Positions 1 through 7,544 of a DNA stretch of 50,776 bases are shown one piece after another; the first letter of the stretch is position 1, and every line of letters starts with the position of its first letter. Position numbers and translations under genes: made by a program. A model generated the notes under the pieces. It searched no databases and had not been told where the DNA came from. It worked only from the letters and a program-made list of their open reading frames with translations. Source of the stretch: a virus; the IMG/VR virus record IMGVR_UViG_3300011115_000265, positions 1 through 50,776 of that record; one strand, written 5' to 3'.

Positions 1-127
1 CTTTATCAACATCTATCCACCCATAACCATTAGGGTGTTTTACAAAATACACAGGTTCTTGGTAGTATTCTTTCTCGGTTATAGATTGCATTTCATCTAA
101 CCATTCCAACTCAATGCCTTGCGCTGG
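1..127. repeat. Exact 127-bp repeat, copy 1 (window start)
   Basis: Every base of 1-127 matches 45036-45162 and the first mismatch is at base 128 (t against c). The repeat covers the C-terminal half of two paralogous small genes. A repeat of exactly 127 bp that begins at the first base of a contig is what a de Bruijn graph assembler with k=127 leaves at a branch point. It may therefore mark an assembly junction, not a biological element. Confidence 0.95.
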
Positions 128-247
128 TTGTTCTAGTGCTTTTTTGCAAGCGTCAATTACTTCTTCATACGCATTTATTATTATGCTTCGTTCACTTGCA
201 TGCTCTAACGCTTCAATTGCCATCTTCAATGCTTCGTCTTTATTCAT
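1..247 (-). CDS. Partial DEALKMAIEAL-family small phage protein (3' end off the window)
   Basis: The visible 82 residues start MNKDEALKMAIEALE and continue through an ACKKALEQPAQ linker to a GYGWIDVDK segment. The function is unknown. The start is the ATG that overlaps the stop of the upstream gene by 8 nt, which suggests translational coupling. From the ALEQPAQ segment onward it is identical to the gene at 44962-45294, while the N-terminal halves differ. If base 1 is joined to base 45035, the reading frame continues into DEYNQEKYDEDKW and ends normally. If it is joined to 50776 it meets a TAG after one more codon. It is the last visible gene of cassette A. Confidence 0.75.
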   Translation of the reverse strand, partial: MNKDEALKMAIEALEHASERSIIINAYEEVIDACKKALEQPAQGIELEWLDEMQSITEKEYYQEPVYFVKHPNGYGWIDVDK

Positions 248-644
248 AATTCTTTTCCTTTAATGCTTGTTCAATAATGCGAGCAAATTTATGTCCTGTA
301 TAACCACCTTCTGCGCCCATTGCTTTAAAAAAATTATTCCATATTTCATCATCACTTAATCCTTGCCATGATGGTGCGGGGTTACAATCTTTTTCACCTA
401 GTGTACAGACGCCTTTTGGCACTCCATGTTTGCAAAACGCTACAGGTTCTTGTGCTGTCTGTGTTTGTTCCATATAACATTCTTTACAGCATCCATCATC
501 TACACCATGCTTACACGCTTCCTGTTCTAATGCTTCCTCACATGCTTTCAATGCTTCAAAGTCACCATCAGTACCACCATAAGCATCTCCATATCTTTCC
601 AACGCTTCAATCGCCATCTTTAATGCTTCGTCTTTAGTCATCAT
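240..644 (-). CDS. DEALKMAIEAL-family small phage protein, Cys-rich middle
   Basis: This 134-residue protein opens with MTKDEALKMAIEALE. It has an ACEEALEQEACKHGVDDGCCKEC segment, which could bind metal, and ends with a PSWQGLSDDEI...FARIIEQALKEKN tail common in phage proteins of unknown function. The same head and tail occur in the 164-residue protein at 45812-46306, with a different middle. The gene follows the ATP-grasp gene with an 11-nt overlap, mirroring cassette B. No enzymatic motif is visible. Confidence 0.75.
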   Translation of the reverse strand: MMTKDEALKMAIEALERYGDAYGGTDGDFEALKACEEALEQEACKHGVDDGCCKECYMEQTQTAQEPVAFCKHGVPKGVCTLGEKDCNPAPSWQGLSDDEIWNNFFKAMGAEGGYTGHKFARIIEQALKEKNYE

Positions 645-1389
645 TTAAGTATTCCTTAAAAGTATTAACATATTTATCTAATGTGATACCAACCAGTCCA
701 GGAGCTGTATTAACCTCAAATACAAATACACGGGAATCACGCTCACGATAGCCCACGTCAACAGCACCAAAATCAAGACCAAGCAAATTAACCGCTTGAA
801 TAGATGATGATAGTAGTATCTCAGGAACATCTATATCAGCCCTAGCATATATGTAGCCATTGGAATGATTACGGATGCCAGTATTAGGCCCTCTATAATC
901 AATACGTTTTTTCTTTTGTTGTACATCTATTACCTTTCCTTTGAATACATGAACACGGAATTCGTACTTATGTTTAGTAGCAACTGTATACAATGGGGCA
1001 TTTACTAACTCATCAGAATTACTTGCTATAATAATACCACTTCCTGAATGTCCTGTTAAATTTGTACGACAATATATATTACTATTATGAATGTTTAGTA
1101 ACCTATTAGCCATGTCTTTAGTAGTACACCAAGTAGGTAAGTGTTCAAAGTTAGCATTACGTAATGTTTCAAATGTTTTAAGTTTGTTACTAGCAATTGC
1201 TATCGCCTCATGTTTGTTTAAATCATGAGAGGCATGTAGTATAGCACTAGGCCTACTGTTACCCCAGTTAATAATAACATCACGTCTACGAGCATCGTAG
1301 GTAGGTTTAACACGTAGTACATTAAGCCCATGTGCTAATGCTTTAGCAGACTGAGATCCCATTTTATATGGAAAGACTTTAAAACGCAT
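634..1389 (-). CDS. ATP-grasp ligase, cassette A
   Basis: This 251-residue protein resembles the RimK/YheC-type ATP-grasp ligases, which use ATP to join a carboxylate to an amine through an acyl phosphate. Visible elements are a NKLKTFETL segment near residue 68, the glycine-rich YCRTNLTGHSGSGI loop at 106-119, EFRVHVFKGKVIDVQQKK at 143-160, and the metal-binding FEVNTAPGL at 224-232. I chose the ATG at 1389, not the longer frame beginning at 1416, because the paralogue at 46290-47081 starts at the same RFKVFPYK block and an AGGA ribosome site sits just upstream. It overlaps the preceding gene by 11 nt. Substrate unknown; it probably works with the neighbouring amidoligase and glutamine amidotransferase. 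Confidence 0.85.
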   Translation of the reverse strand: MRFKVFPYKMGSQSAKALAHGLNVLRVKPTYDARRRDVIINWGNSRPSAILHASHDLNKHEAIAIASNKLKTFETLRNANFEHLPTWCTTKDMANRLLNIHNSNIYCRTNLTGHSGSGIIIASNSDELVNAPLYTVATKHKYEFRVHVFKGKVIDVQQKKKRIDYRGPNTGIRNHSNGYIYARADIDVPEILLSSSIQAVNLLGLDFGAVDVGYRERDSRVFVFEVNTAPGLVGITLDKYVNTFKEYLNDD

Positions 1390-1711
1390 ACTTTGGTCCT
1401 TTCTTTTTATTTTCAAAACGTGTACTAAGTTGTTTACTCTTACGTATAATATTAATATACTTAAGATCAGTTGGATTAAGTTCAGAATTAATCTGTATTA
1501 CTTTGACATAGGATGCATAAACATTCCATCCATGCCCTTCTTTGGCTAGCCCTTCACAGGTATGCCCATCTACATAGTTGTCCCAATCTATATCAATAAC
1601 CATTACAGATCCTGTAGTCCAAGTATTAACAACGGTACCTTCATACCCTGTTTTAATTTTATCATTATTACCTGTGTATATTACTCTATCTCCAACATTA
1701 ATATGATTCAT
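1379..1711 (-). CDS. Small beta-barrel (SH3/KOW-like) protein, cassette A
   Basis: The 110 residues begin with NVGDRVIYTG...GYEGTVVNTW, a pattern typical of SH3- or KOW-like barrels, and end in a basic helix-like tail KYINIIRKSKQLSTRFENKKKGPKYAF. Similar barrel-plus-basic-tail proteins occur at 47065-47346, 47336-47662, 47652-47951 and 44520-44864. It lies between the amidotransferase and the ATP-grasp genes. The last codons overlap the ATP-grasp start. Function unknown; it could be an adaptor or a substrate of the ligases. Confidence 0.7.
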   Translation of the reverse strand: MNHINVGDRVIYTGNNDKIKTGYEGTVVNTWTTGSVMVIDIDWDNYVDGHTCEGLAKEGHGWNVYASYVKVIQINSELNPTDLKYINIIRKSKQLSTRFENKKKGPKYAF

Positions 1712-2573
1712 AATCCCAACCTCCTTTAGGTTGCCATTGACCTACTGGATCTGGTTCTTCCCAGATATCAATGTCACTGAACTTAATGTTATAAATAAAC
1801 TCGGCATCATCATTCATAAGGTCAACTGAATAGTCTTTGTTGACTCCTACAATTTCCCAGATAGAATCACGAGCATAAGATTTCTTAAGTGCACGATCAA
1901 AGTGTCCCCAACTAAGAGTTACAATCTCACCAACAACCATATGATCTTTCTTTTTATTCCAGTCTTGATTGTTGTAATAGTTACTCCAGCTAGAACCAAA
2001 CATAGCTGGTGTATCTGGTTTAGCTACAACAGGTGCAGGCTTTTTGTAACCTGCATTTGAGTACCATACACCTTCATCCCAGTAACCTTTATCTTCGTTG
2101 AAAATCTTAGTATTGCCTGTATTATCCATGAAAATTAACTTACTATAACCAATACGAGACTCAATAAGTTTCTTAACTGGATCCTCAAACAGACCTAAGT
2201 TACCCCATTTGTTGACGAATGGTTGGATTACATCCTCATTGAACAACCAAGTATCTGATTTATTATTATCAGTATAGCCACTGATGACACCATTATGAAC
2301 AAATGCGAACTTATCATTAACCAAATAAGGGTGACAATTATCTTTATTGATCTGACCATGAGTTTTAATCCTAAAATGAATTACACATTCTTTAGTACGA
2401 TCACGACGATACGATTGCCAGAACTCAGAGAAAGAAAAGAAACCTTTCTTAACATAGAGTTTGTCATTCTTATGGAACATATAACCAGCACCGTCAGGAT
2501 TAGTATCATAACAACGTTCAAGTGTTTCACGGTCAATCTCTTTACCTTCTGGTTTATAAATAGCAATACACAT
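1698..2573 (-). CDS. Class II glutamine amidotransferase, cassette A
   Basis: The 291-residue protein starts MCIAIY, so removal of Met exposes Cys2 as the N-terminal nucleophile of the Ntn-hydrolase glutaminase fold. The blocks HFRIKTHG, NCHPY, FVHNGVISG and SDTWLF follow in the family order. It should release ammonia from glutamine. A C-terminal extension (about 210-275, MVVGEIVTLSWG...IWEIVGVNKDYSVDLM) looks like another SH3-like barrel. Its ATG overlaps the amidoligase stop (TAATG), so the two are probably co-translated. The paralogue is at 47953-48876. Confidence 0.9.
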   Translation of the reverse strand: MCIAIYKPEGKEIDRETLERCYDTNPDGAGYMFHKNDKLYVKKGFFSFSEFWQSYRRDRTKECVIHFRIKTHGQINKDNCHPYLVNDKFAFVHNGVISGYTDNNKSDTWLFNEDVIQPFVNKWGNLGLFEDPVKKLIESRIGYSKLIFMDNTGNTKIFNEDKGYWDEGVWYSNAGYKKPAPVVAKPDTPAMFGSSWSNYYNNQDWNKKKDHMVVGEIVTLSWGHFDRALKKSYARDSIWEIVGVNKDYSVDLMNDDAEFIYNIKFSDIDIWEEPDPVGQWQPKGGWDYESY

Positions 2574-4147
2574 TATGCGAATCCTTTCAAGTGATTTGAT
2601 AACTCTGGATAGTCTTTGCGATGTGACTGCATCCAGTTAATAAATGATGAGTAGTGTGTTAGATGTTTGAGACTTGTGTTTAGTTGAGCAGGTTGACAAT
2701 AGTCAGTCAATGCTTGACAGAACTCAAGACGAGATGCAAACTGTTCCCAGTTACTTGGAGTACTAAAGATACGGAACTCGATAGTCTCAGGTGGTGACAG
2801 ATTTAATGCATTGTATCTAGCAGTACTATTGTTTCTATTGACCAATGGATAACTAATAGTTCGACTTGAATCTTGACGAGCATAGTTATTGTCAATACGA
2901 CCAGCAATGTATGCAACAAAATCTTTGTTGTCTAATCTGTTAATGAACTCAGTCATCTTACCAATTGTAAATAGATTCAATGGCTTACGACTGACATGTA
3001 CATGCATACCTGTGTTGGATGCAGCAAATAATTCACCAGGAAGATTGTCATAGAACTTTTTGAACTCTTCCATGTGGATTTCTAATGTTGCAGGACATGT
3101 AACAATCTCAAAGCCATTTTGAATTGATCCATCTGATTTCATAATGGCATGACCAGCTAATTGTTTACCAACTTTAACACGAGCTTTATCTTTGTCAGTT
3201 GTTTCATACTCTAGCTCGATACCTAAGTACAACGTACTAGGTTTTACATTCTTAGCTTTAAATCTGAGTAATGATGGAACTTTAGTTGAGTAGCTGTGAA
3301 TCTTGTAACGAAGTTGTAAACAGTTCCAACAAACACCGTCATCAAAGCCCTCAGCTGGTGCCTCATTGTTACATTCTGGACAGTGTTGCATTATTAATGA
3401 GTCACGATTGTAAGCACGACCACGATACATGATTTGTGATTCATGTAGCAAGCAAAATCCATGACCTTCTAAACGTTCTTCACGATATCCAAAGTCTGTT
3501 GGATTTAAATTGTATAAATAACTTTCATAGTTACCACCAAAGTTAGAAGTAGCTTCTAGTTTACGTAAAATAATTTCATTGGATAGAAAACAAACTCGTA
3601 GGTCTATAATACCAAAGTTAGTTTTTAGATAGTTAATTACATCTGTGTTATTGAACGTAGGATTAAGACGTTTAGTTTCTTCAATGACAGTGTCAAGTAA
3701 TTGTTTTGTAAACATACTTGAGTATAGTTGTCTAGAACGAATACGTCTAGCTACTTCTTTGTAAATACCTTTACGTAACTTACCATTTAGTAAGCGTAAT
3801 GTTGGAGGATTACACATGTAATACAAAGCATCAAGGAAGGCTCCATTAGCATCCCATCCATCACGGGTTACTAGACCAGCCCATTTAGCTAGGTGCATGC
3901 CTTGATCTACTTGTTTGCCAGTACGTTTACTGAATGAACTAATTATTAGCCATTCTCTATTACGTATAACAAGTCCATTTGTTTCTGCTTCTGTTTGAAC
4001 TCTTGGTGTTGCTACTTCTAGGGATATGACAGTATACTCACGACCATCCCAGTTAGTACGGGTTCCTTCTTTGAATCTGAAGTCAGGGTGGAGATTTGGT
4101 ATATTAAAATCTAACTCCATTAACTTTTTAAGGTTAAACGGTTTCAT
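2573..4147 (-). CDS. Amidoligase (glutamine synthetase-like COOH-NH2 ligase) with Zn ribbon, cassette A
   Basis: The 524-residue protein has a poorly conserved N-terminal half, a CPEC...CWNC zinc ribbon (Cys256, 259, 273, 276) and a C-terminal catalytic domain with GIELEYE at 309-315, KSDGSI at 337-342, FEIVT at 346-350, GMHVHVSR at 380-387 and TIEFRIF at 455-461. These match the phage amidoligase family related to glutamine synthetase, which forms amide bonds with ATP. An AGAGGA ribosome site precedes the ATG. It heads the amidoligase, amidotransferase, barrel, ATP-grasp operon. The target is unknown; family context suggests modification of a peptide or cell-envelope component. Confidence 0.88.
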   Translation of the reverse strand: MKPFNLKKLMELDFNIPNLHPDFRFKEGTRTNWDGREYTVISLEVATPRVQTEAETNGLVIRNREWLIISSFSKRTGKQVDQGMHLAKWAGLVTRDGWDANGAFLDALYYMCNPPTLRLLNGKLRKGIYKEVARRIRSRQLYSSMFTKQLLDTVIEETKRLNPTFNNTDVINYLKTNFGIIDLRVCFLSNEIILRKLEATSNFGGNYESYLYNLNPTDFGYREERLEGHGFCLLHESQIMYRGRAYNRDSLIMQHCPECNNEAPAEGFDDGVCWNCLQLRYKIHSYSTKVPSLLRFKAKNVKPSTLYLGIELEYETTDKDKARVKVGKQLAGHAIMKSDGSIQNGFEIVTCPATLEIHMEEFKKFYDNLPGELFAASNTGMHVHVSRKPLNLFTIGKMTEFINRLDNKDFVAYIAGRIDNNYARQDSSRTISYPLVNRNNSTARYNALNLSPPETIEFRIFSTPSNWEQFASRLEFCQALTDYCQPAQLNTSLKHLTHYSSFINWMQSHRKDYPELSNHLKGFA

Positions 4148-4160
4148 ATTAAAGTCCTCT

Positions 4161-4334
4161 TTAATTTAAGAATAAAACGCTTTCTATTGATGCAAATATA
4201 ATACTTAAAATTACTACAAATGTAATTACTCCGATAGATACCTCCTTTAGTAATGGTTGTTGATCATCCCAATACCCCAGTTTGAATGGGTCTTGGCGTA
4301 AGTAATAATAATGCTTTGGATCATATTGATTCAT
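4161..4334 (-). CDS. Small single-pass membrane protein
   Basis: A 57-residue ORF begins MNQYDPKHYYYLRQD and ends with one hydrophobic helix at about 33-55 (VSIGVITFVVILSIIFASI). It lies in the otherwise empty stretch between the amidoligase gene and the Cys-rich gene. The ribosome site is weak. Cassette B has a 36-residue membrane ORF in a comparable upstream position (50564-50674). Function unknown. Confidence 0.55.
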   Translation of the reverse strand: MNQYDPKHYYYLRQDPFKLGYWDDQQPLLKEVSIGVITFVVILSIIFASIESVLFLN

Positions 4335-4379
4335 TTTGTATGTTCCCAGAATCTTAACATATCTGATGCATTAATTGGT

Positions 4380-4568
4380 TTAGATTGTTCGTTCATAATG
4401 AATCCCTTCGTATTTACAAGTACCTAGTTGACTATCACGTTCAATAGAACAAGGCACATATTTAATAAGCCCATACACAGGCTCTACATAATCTTTACGC
4501 ATACATTGTGGTTGACATCCATTTAAATGTATGAAATGTTTACAATTCTTACATAGATTTACTTGCAT
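4380..4568 (-). CDS. Small Cys-rich, probably zinc-binding protein
   Basis: The 62 residues contain CKNCKHF, CQPQC, a central DPVYGLIKY-like segment and two further Cys in PCSIERDSQLGTC. This spacing is common in small phage proteins that probably bind zinc. It overlaps the upstream ORF by 20 nt. No specific function can be assigned. Confidence 0.7.
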   Translation of the reverse strand: MQVNLCKNCKHFIHLNGCQPQCMRKDYVEPVYGLIKYVPCSIERDSQLGTCKYEGIHYERTI

Positions 4569-4740
4569 TTACAGTCCCTTTTGCACGTAATGCAGCAGTT
4601 TTAGAGATAAGATAATGACGACTGATTGTAGAACTATACTTAGGCAGACGACTATAGATTTTATAGTATGCAGCACAGTAAGCTTCCCATAATGATTCAG
4701 TAGACATATCGCCTAATAAAATGTGTTTACGATTAAACAT
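4549..4740 (-). CDS. Small protein of unknown function, paralogue near cassette B
   Basis: The 63 residues include LWEAYCAAYYKIYSRLP followed by a basic C-terminus. The 61-residue protein at 50382-50567 has the same arrangement (LNEEFCFWYFKVYEKFP, then a basic tail), which suggests a diverged pair that travels with the cassettes. No known domain is recognised. Confidence 0.6.
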   Translation of the reverse strand: MFNRKHILLGDMSTESLWEAYCAAYYKIYSRLPKYSSTISRHYLISKTAALRAKGTVNASKSM

Positions 4741-4779
4741 AACTTGAACGCCCCATTTTGATGATAGTAGTTAGCCCCG

Positions 4780-4956
4780 CTAGAAGCCATATTGTTGAAT
4801 TGACAGTTGACGCTTAACTTCGTCAAGAGTATGAATATTAATACATTCAGTTGGAACTTCATCGACATGACGATAGCCTTCTTCGAACATGAAGTCTGTT
4901 AGTTCATCTACAATAAGAACTTGATTTGAATATTTGTTAATTACACGATAATACAT
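4780..4956 (-). CDS. Small hypothetical early protein
   Basis: The 58-residue ORF starts MYYRVINKYSNQVLIVDELTDF. I used the ATG at 4956 because the longer reading frame (from 5013) would run well into the upstream gene. It follows a small membrane protein with a 4-nt gap. There is no recognisable domain. Confidence 0.55.
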   Translation of the reverse strand: MYYRVINKYSNQVLIVDELTDFMFEEGYRHVDEVPTECINIHTLDEVKRQLSIQQYGF

Positions 4957-4960
4957 AATA

Positions 4961-5134
4961 TTAGTCTTTAAGTTGTGGATCGAAATGTAACATGGAAGTC
5001 CAAAAAGCAGCAAATAGTAACATTGCTATAACTTGTAAAGTATCATTGTTTAAAGCAGCATTGATTGCAATTAAGAAATGAAATACAGCCATAAGAATGT
5101 AAAGAATAATACCGAAGTTTTTTGAATCAATCAT
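4961..5134 (-). CDS. Small two-helix membrane protein
   Basis: The 57 residues from MIDSKNFGIILY contain two hydrophobic stretches (about 7-22 and 31-47), so an inner-membrane location is likely. The ATG at 5134 has an AAGGT ribosome site; the longer frame upstream runs through the terminator at 5149-5174 and is rejected. Function unknown. Confidence 0.6.
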   Translation of the reverse strand: MIDSKNFGIILYILMAVFHFLIAINAALNNDTLQVIAMLLFAAFWTSMLHFDPQLKD

Positions 5135-5148
5135 GATAAGTACCTTAT

Positions 5149-5174
5149 AAAAAAATCCCCCAATTAAGGGGGAT
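5149..5174 (-). terminator. Rho-independent terminator, leftward
   Basis: Read leftward, the perfect 7-bp stem ATCCCCC/GGGGGAT with a 6-nt AT loop is followed directly by a run of T. It lies downstream of the 103-residue gene at 5201-5512 and would end or attenuate leftward early transcription before the next gene. Confidence 0.85.
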
Positions 5175-5200
5175 ATCAATTATTATGAAGATGATGAAAC

Positions 5201-5512
5201 TTACTCAGCAGTTACTTTACCTGCATCTGCTGAGTTACTTGCACGTGATAGATCACCACTTGGAAGTGAGGCGTTGTCTAGTGAAGCATCTGTTGTGTTT
5301 TCACGTTTAGCTAAGTAAGCTTTGTTCTTGTCACGAAGATCTGATAACTCATCGACGATGTCAACTAACTCTTTAGCGAAAGGTGATTTGTAACGACGCA
5401 TTACTGATTCTACTTCTTGTAATGATTGTAAAGCTAGGTAAAGACGTAAGCCTGAGTTAGCTTCTTTCATAAGTTCGTTATAGGTTGTAAAGTTAAATGA
5501 ATTTGTAGCCAT
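5201..5512 (-). CDS. First leftward early gene, helical protein of unknown function
   Basis: The 103-residue protein is predicted mostly helical (QSLQEVESVMRRYKSPFAKELVDIVDELSDLRDKNKAYL) with a Ser/Ala-rich acidic C-terminus. It has an AGGAG ribosome site and is followed by its own terminator, so it may be made in larger amounts than the genes beyond. As the gene closest to the control region it is a candidate early host-takeover protein. No domain recognised. Confidence 0.65.
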   Translation of the reverse strand: MATNSFNFTTYNELMKEANSGLRLYLALQSLQEVESVMRRYKSPFAKELVDIVDELSDLRDKNKAYLAKRENTTDASLDNASLPSGDLSRASNSADAGKVTAE

Positions 5513-5571
5513 GATAATACTCCTAATTAAGGTTTAAAATTAAGCAGCTCGTGCTGCGAGGAACCAAGAGG

Positions 5572-5699
5572 CCCGACATCAAGACAAGGTTGTCAAGGAG
5601 ATAGAGCTTACCAAGCGTTAGCCGAGCCAGTCGACGGGTTATCAGACTGGGAGGCGTTACGTTGGTTAGCGATTAGCCCTTGCAACGTTGGCTGTCGGG
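5572..5699 (+). ncRNA. Candidate structured RNA (multi-branched)
   Basis: A closing stem CCCGACA (5572-5578) with TGTCGGG (5693-5699) encloses three hairpins: GACA/TGTC (5583-5594), CCAGTC/GACTGG (5627-5650) and ACGTTG/CAACGT (5659-5688), the last holding an inner GTTA/TAGC stem. The region is more GC-rich than its surroundings and has no good ORF. One inner pair would be G-U on the plus strand and A-C on the minus strand, which weakly favours rightward transcription. It is not a tRNA. No Rfam family is claimed. Confidence 0.4.
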
Positions 5700-5755
5700 A
5701 CTACGGTCCGCAAGCAATAAGCACAGCTGCGTATTTAATCCGATATAGGTGAGTT

Positions 5756-5869
5756 ATGATGGCTATAAAGAAACATTATTGTATTAAATTATGTGTGAAA
5801 GATGTGAGGATTACGGACTGGATAGTGTGGATATTTGATATGATAATTGTGTGGATAATTATTCTGTAA
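5756..5869 (+). CDS. Possible tiny membrane peptide (37 aa)
   Basis: An ATG preceded by AGGTGA opens a 37-residue frame (MMAIKKHYCIKLCVKDVR...) ending in a very hydrophobic stretch of Ile, Val and Trp. It overlaps two DnaA-box-like sites, whose sequence could by itself create a Trp/Ile-rich frame, so coding is uncertain. Confidence 0.25.
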   Translation: MMAIKKHYCIKLCVKDVRITDWIVWIFDMIIVWIIIL

Positions 5870-5963
5870 GTGATTGATGAATATGATTGGTGATTAGAAC
5901 CCTATACAATTACCTATGTGGATAGTAATAAGTGTTGTATAAATGATACAGTATTGTGGATAG
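5826..5963. other. Cluster of DnaA-box-like sites; candidate replication origin
   Basis: TGTGGATA occurs four times in one orientation, at 5826, 5850, 5917 and 5955. The 5850 copy, TGTGGATAA, is the exact complement of the DnaA box TTATCCACA and the others differ at one position. A pure A/T tract follows at 6414-6534. Boxes plus an AT-rich unwinding region, in the gap between divergent gene arms, are consistent with a host-DnaA-dependent origin. The T7-like replisome may not need one, so this is inference. Confidence 0.4.
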
Positions 5964-6020
5964 TGTTGTATATAAACAACAGCTACTCTACGGATAGGTA
6001 TAAGATACTACATGTTGTGG

Positions 6021-6070
6021 TATGTATGATATGTAATACACTATAGGTTGTATGTATGATATGTAAGACA
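6021..6070. repeat. Two-copy direct repeat with 30-bp period
   Basis: TATGTATGATATGTAA followed by one variable base and ACA occurs at 6021-6040 and 6051-6070, 19 of 20 bases identical. The 30-bp period is close to three helical turns, which would place bound proteins on one face of the DNA. It may be an iteron or operator in the control region. Confidence 0.6.
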
Positions 6071-6383
6071 AGTGTTAGAACAGATAGGGGACATAGTCTA
6101 TCAATAAGTCAGATTAGTCTATTCGTTATCCTCAACCCTATAGGGGGGGAGCAATAATCAAATTAAAATTATAGGTGTCTAGCACTAAACTACGTTTTTA
6201 TAAAAATTCTCAATAGGGCCTAGTCAGGATGATTTCGAACACTGGGATATACTCTGATATCAATTTTATAAAATAATTAGTTTTAGATAGGTTTATGTTA
6301 GTTTTAGAACTATAATTGTCGTCCTCGGATACCCCGATCTCGGACTCACTGTTAAGGAGGATATTGTTAGGAATAAATAACAC

Positions 6384-6412
6384 TTGACATTTTAATTAAA
6401 GTATGTTAAAAT
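6384..6412 (+). promoter_or_regulatory. Sigma-70-type promoter, rightward
   Basis: TTGACA at 6384-6389 is separated by 17 bp from TAAAAT at 6407-6412. It lies upstream of the A/T-only tract and reads toward the packaging genes. An AAGGAGG motif just upstream (near 6355) has no clear ORF behind it. Confidence 0.65.
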
Positions 6413-6413
6413 C

Positions 6414-6534
6414 TAATTAATTATTAATAATAATATTAATATAATAATAATAATATATATTATAATATATAATAATAAATATAATATTATAATAATATAT
6501 AATAATATAATATATATTAATATAAATAATATTA
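6414..6534. other. 121-bp tract containing only A and T
   Basis: No G or C occurs between 6414 and 6534; the tract is made of short ATA/TAA/TTA runs. It should unwind easily and could serve as a DNA-unwinding element near the DnaA-like boxes or separate the regulatory arms. There is no coding potential in it. Confidence 0.8.
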
Positions 6535-6637
6535 GACAACTAAAGTTGTTAAAAGTTCGTTATAAAATAAAATTAAATATTCCTTACCTAAAAATATTAA
6601 CCTAACCCGAGTTGTTTCAACTTGCTGTAAATAGTAC

Positions 6638-6666
6638 TTGACAAACCTAACCTTTTCGTGTATAAT
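6638..6666 (+). promoter_or_regulatory. Consensus sigma-70 promoter for the packaging/structural operon
   Basis: TTGACA at 6638-6643, a 17-bp spacer and TATAAT at 6661-6666 form a perfect consensus. The expected start of transcription is near 6673, about 20 nt before the small terminase ATG, with a GAAGG ribosome site between. Confidence 0.9.
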
Positions 6667-6694
6667 AATAGACATAGAGTGAAGGTTTATGTAA

Positions 6695-7342
6695 ATGATA
6701 CGAGATGAACTACCTAAAGATACTGACGAGAGTAAACTCTCTGGCTATAAGCTAGATGATCATGAGATCATTTTAGGTAAAAAACGAGGTCCTGGTTTTA
6801 AGTTCTCTAACCCTAACTACTACAACCTTGAACAAAAGACTGATGCTTGTGCTTTGTACTGTGTGTATGGAGATATAGAACAAGTATCCGAAATGACTGG
6901 AATCCCTGCTAAGTTTATTCGTGATTGGAAAGAAGAACCTTGGTGGAAAGAGATTCAAAAGAAAGTTTTTGTAGAACAGAATGAAAAACTAGCAGGTCGT
7001 ATTAGTGGAGTTCTTGACAAGTCTCTTGAACACTTAGTAGACAGGTTAGACAATGGTGATTACCTTTGGGATGTACGTAAATCAAAACTAGTTCGAAAAC
7101 CAGTTGATACCAAAGTCCTTGCAACAGTCTTTAACAGTTTAATAACTCGAAGACAATTAATACGTGGTGAACCAACAAGTATTACTTCTCAACTAGGAGT
7201 TGATGACAGACTCAAAATGCTTGCTGATCAGTTTGAAAAGTTTGCAGTAGCTAAAGAAATTGTACAATCCCCTCCTCAAATTATTGATATAGAAAGTGAA
7301 CAAGATGGCAACGAAGAAACCAGCAATGGCGAAGATGTTTAA
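6695..7342 (+). CDS. Probable terminase small subunit
   Basis: The 215-residue protein has a helix-turn-helix-like segment (ALYCVYGDIEQVSEMTGIPA, then a Trp-rich recognition region) and a charged C-terminus. Position directly upstream of the packaging cluster and this architecture fit a small terminase, which recognises viral DNA and loads the large subunit. It is the first gene after the 6638 promoter. Assignment rests on domain pattern and position. Confidence 0.65.
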   Translation: MIRDELPKDTDESKLSGYKLDDHEIILGKKRGPGFKFSNPNYYNLEQKTDACALYCVYGDIEQVSEMTGIPAKFIRDWKEEPWWKEIQKKVFVEQNEKLAGRISGVLDKSLEHLVDRLDNGDYLWDVRKSKLVRKPVDTKVLATVFNSLITRRQLIRGEPTSITSQLGVDDRLKMLADQFEKFAVAKEIVQSPPQIIDIESEQDGNEETSNGEDV

Positions 7343-7544
7343 AGGCAAAGAAACTAAAGCTGAAGAAACTAAAGAAGCCAAGGCTGTTAAGTCTGGTAAA
7401 ATCTCTGTAGCTCAATATGCTAAGGGTGAAGCTTCTGAAGGTAAGGGCGAAGGCAAAGGTGCTGTGGCTAAAGGTAAAGCTCTTAAGTCTGGTAAGCTAT
7501 CTGTTAAAGATTATGCTAGTCCTGCTAAGAAAATGAAGAAGTAA
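7305..7544 (+). CDS. Lys-rich basic protein near the terminase genes
   Basis: The 79 residues (from MATKKPAMAKMFKGKE) are dominated by Lys, Ala, Glu and Gly, with two related segments, VKSGKISVAQYA and LKSGKLSVKDYA. A highly basic protein here may bind DNA or the packaging complex. It overlaps the small terminase end by 38 nt, and its stop overlaps the next start (TAATG). Confidence 0.65.
   Translation: MATKKPAMAKMFKGKETKAEETKEAKAVKSGKISVAQYAKGEASEGKGEGKGAVAKGKALKSGKLSVKDYASPAKKMKK

Noticed and set aside
5533-5760. Possible tRNA or tmRNA in the GC-richer island
   Set aside because: No acceptor stem with CCA, T-loop GTTCGA or anticodon arm could be laid out; a generic structured RNA fits better.
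6038-6150. T7-promoter-like strings CACTATAGG (6040) and CCCTATAGGG (6138)
   Set aside because: The rest of a T7-type promoter is absent and no single-subunit RNA polymerase gene is in the window.
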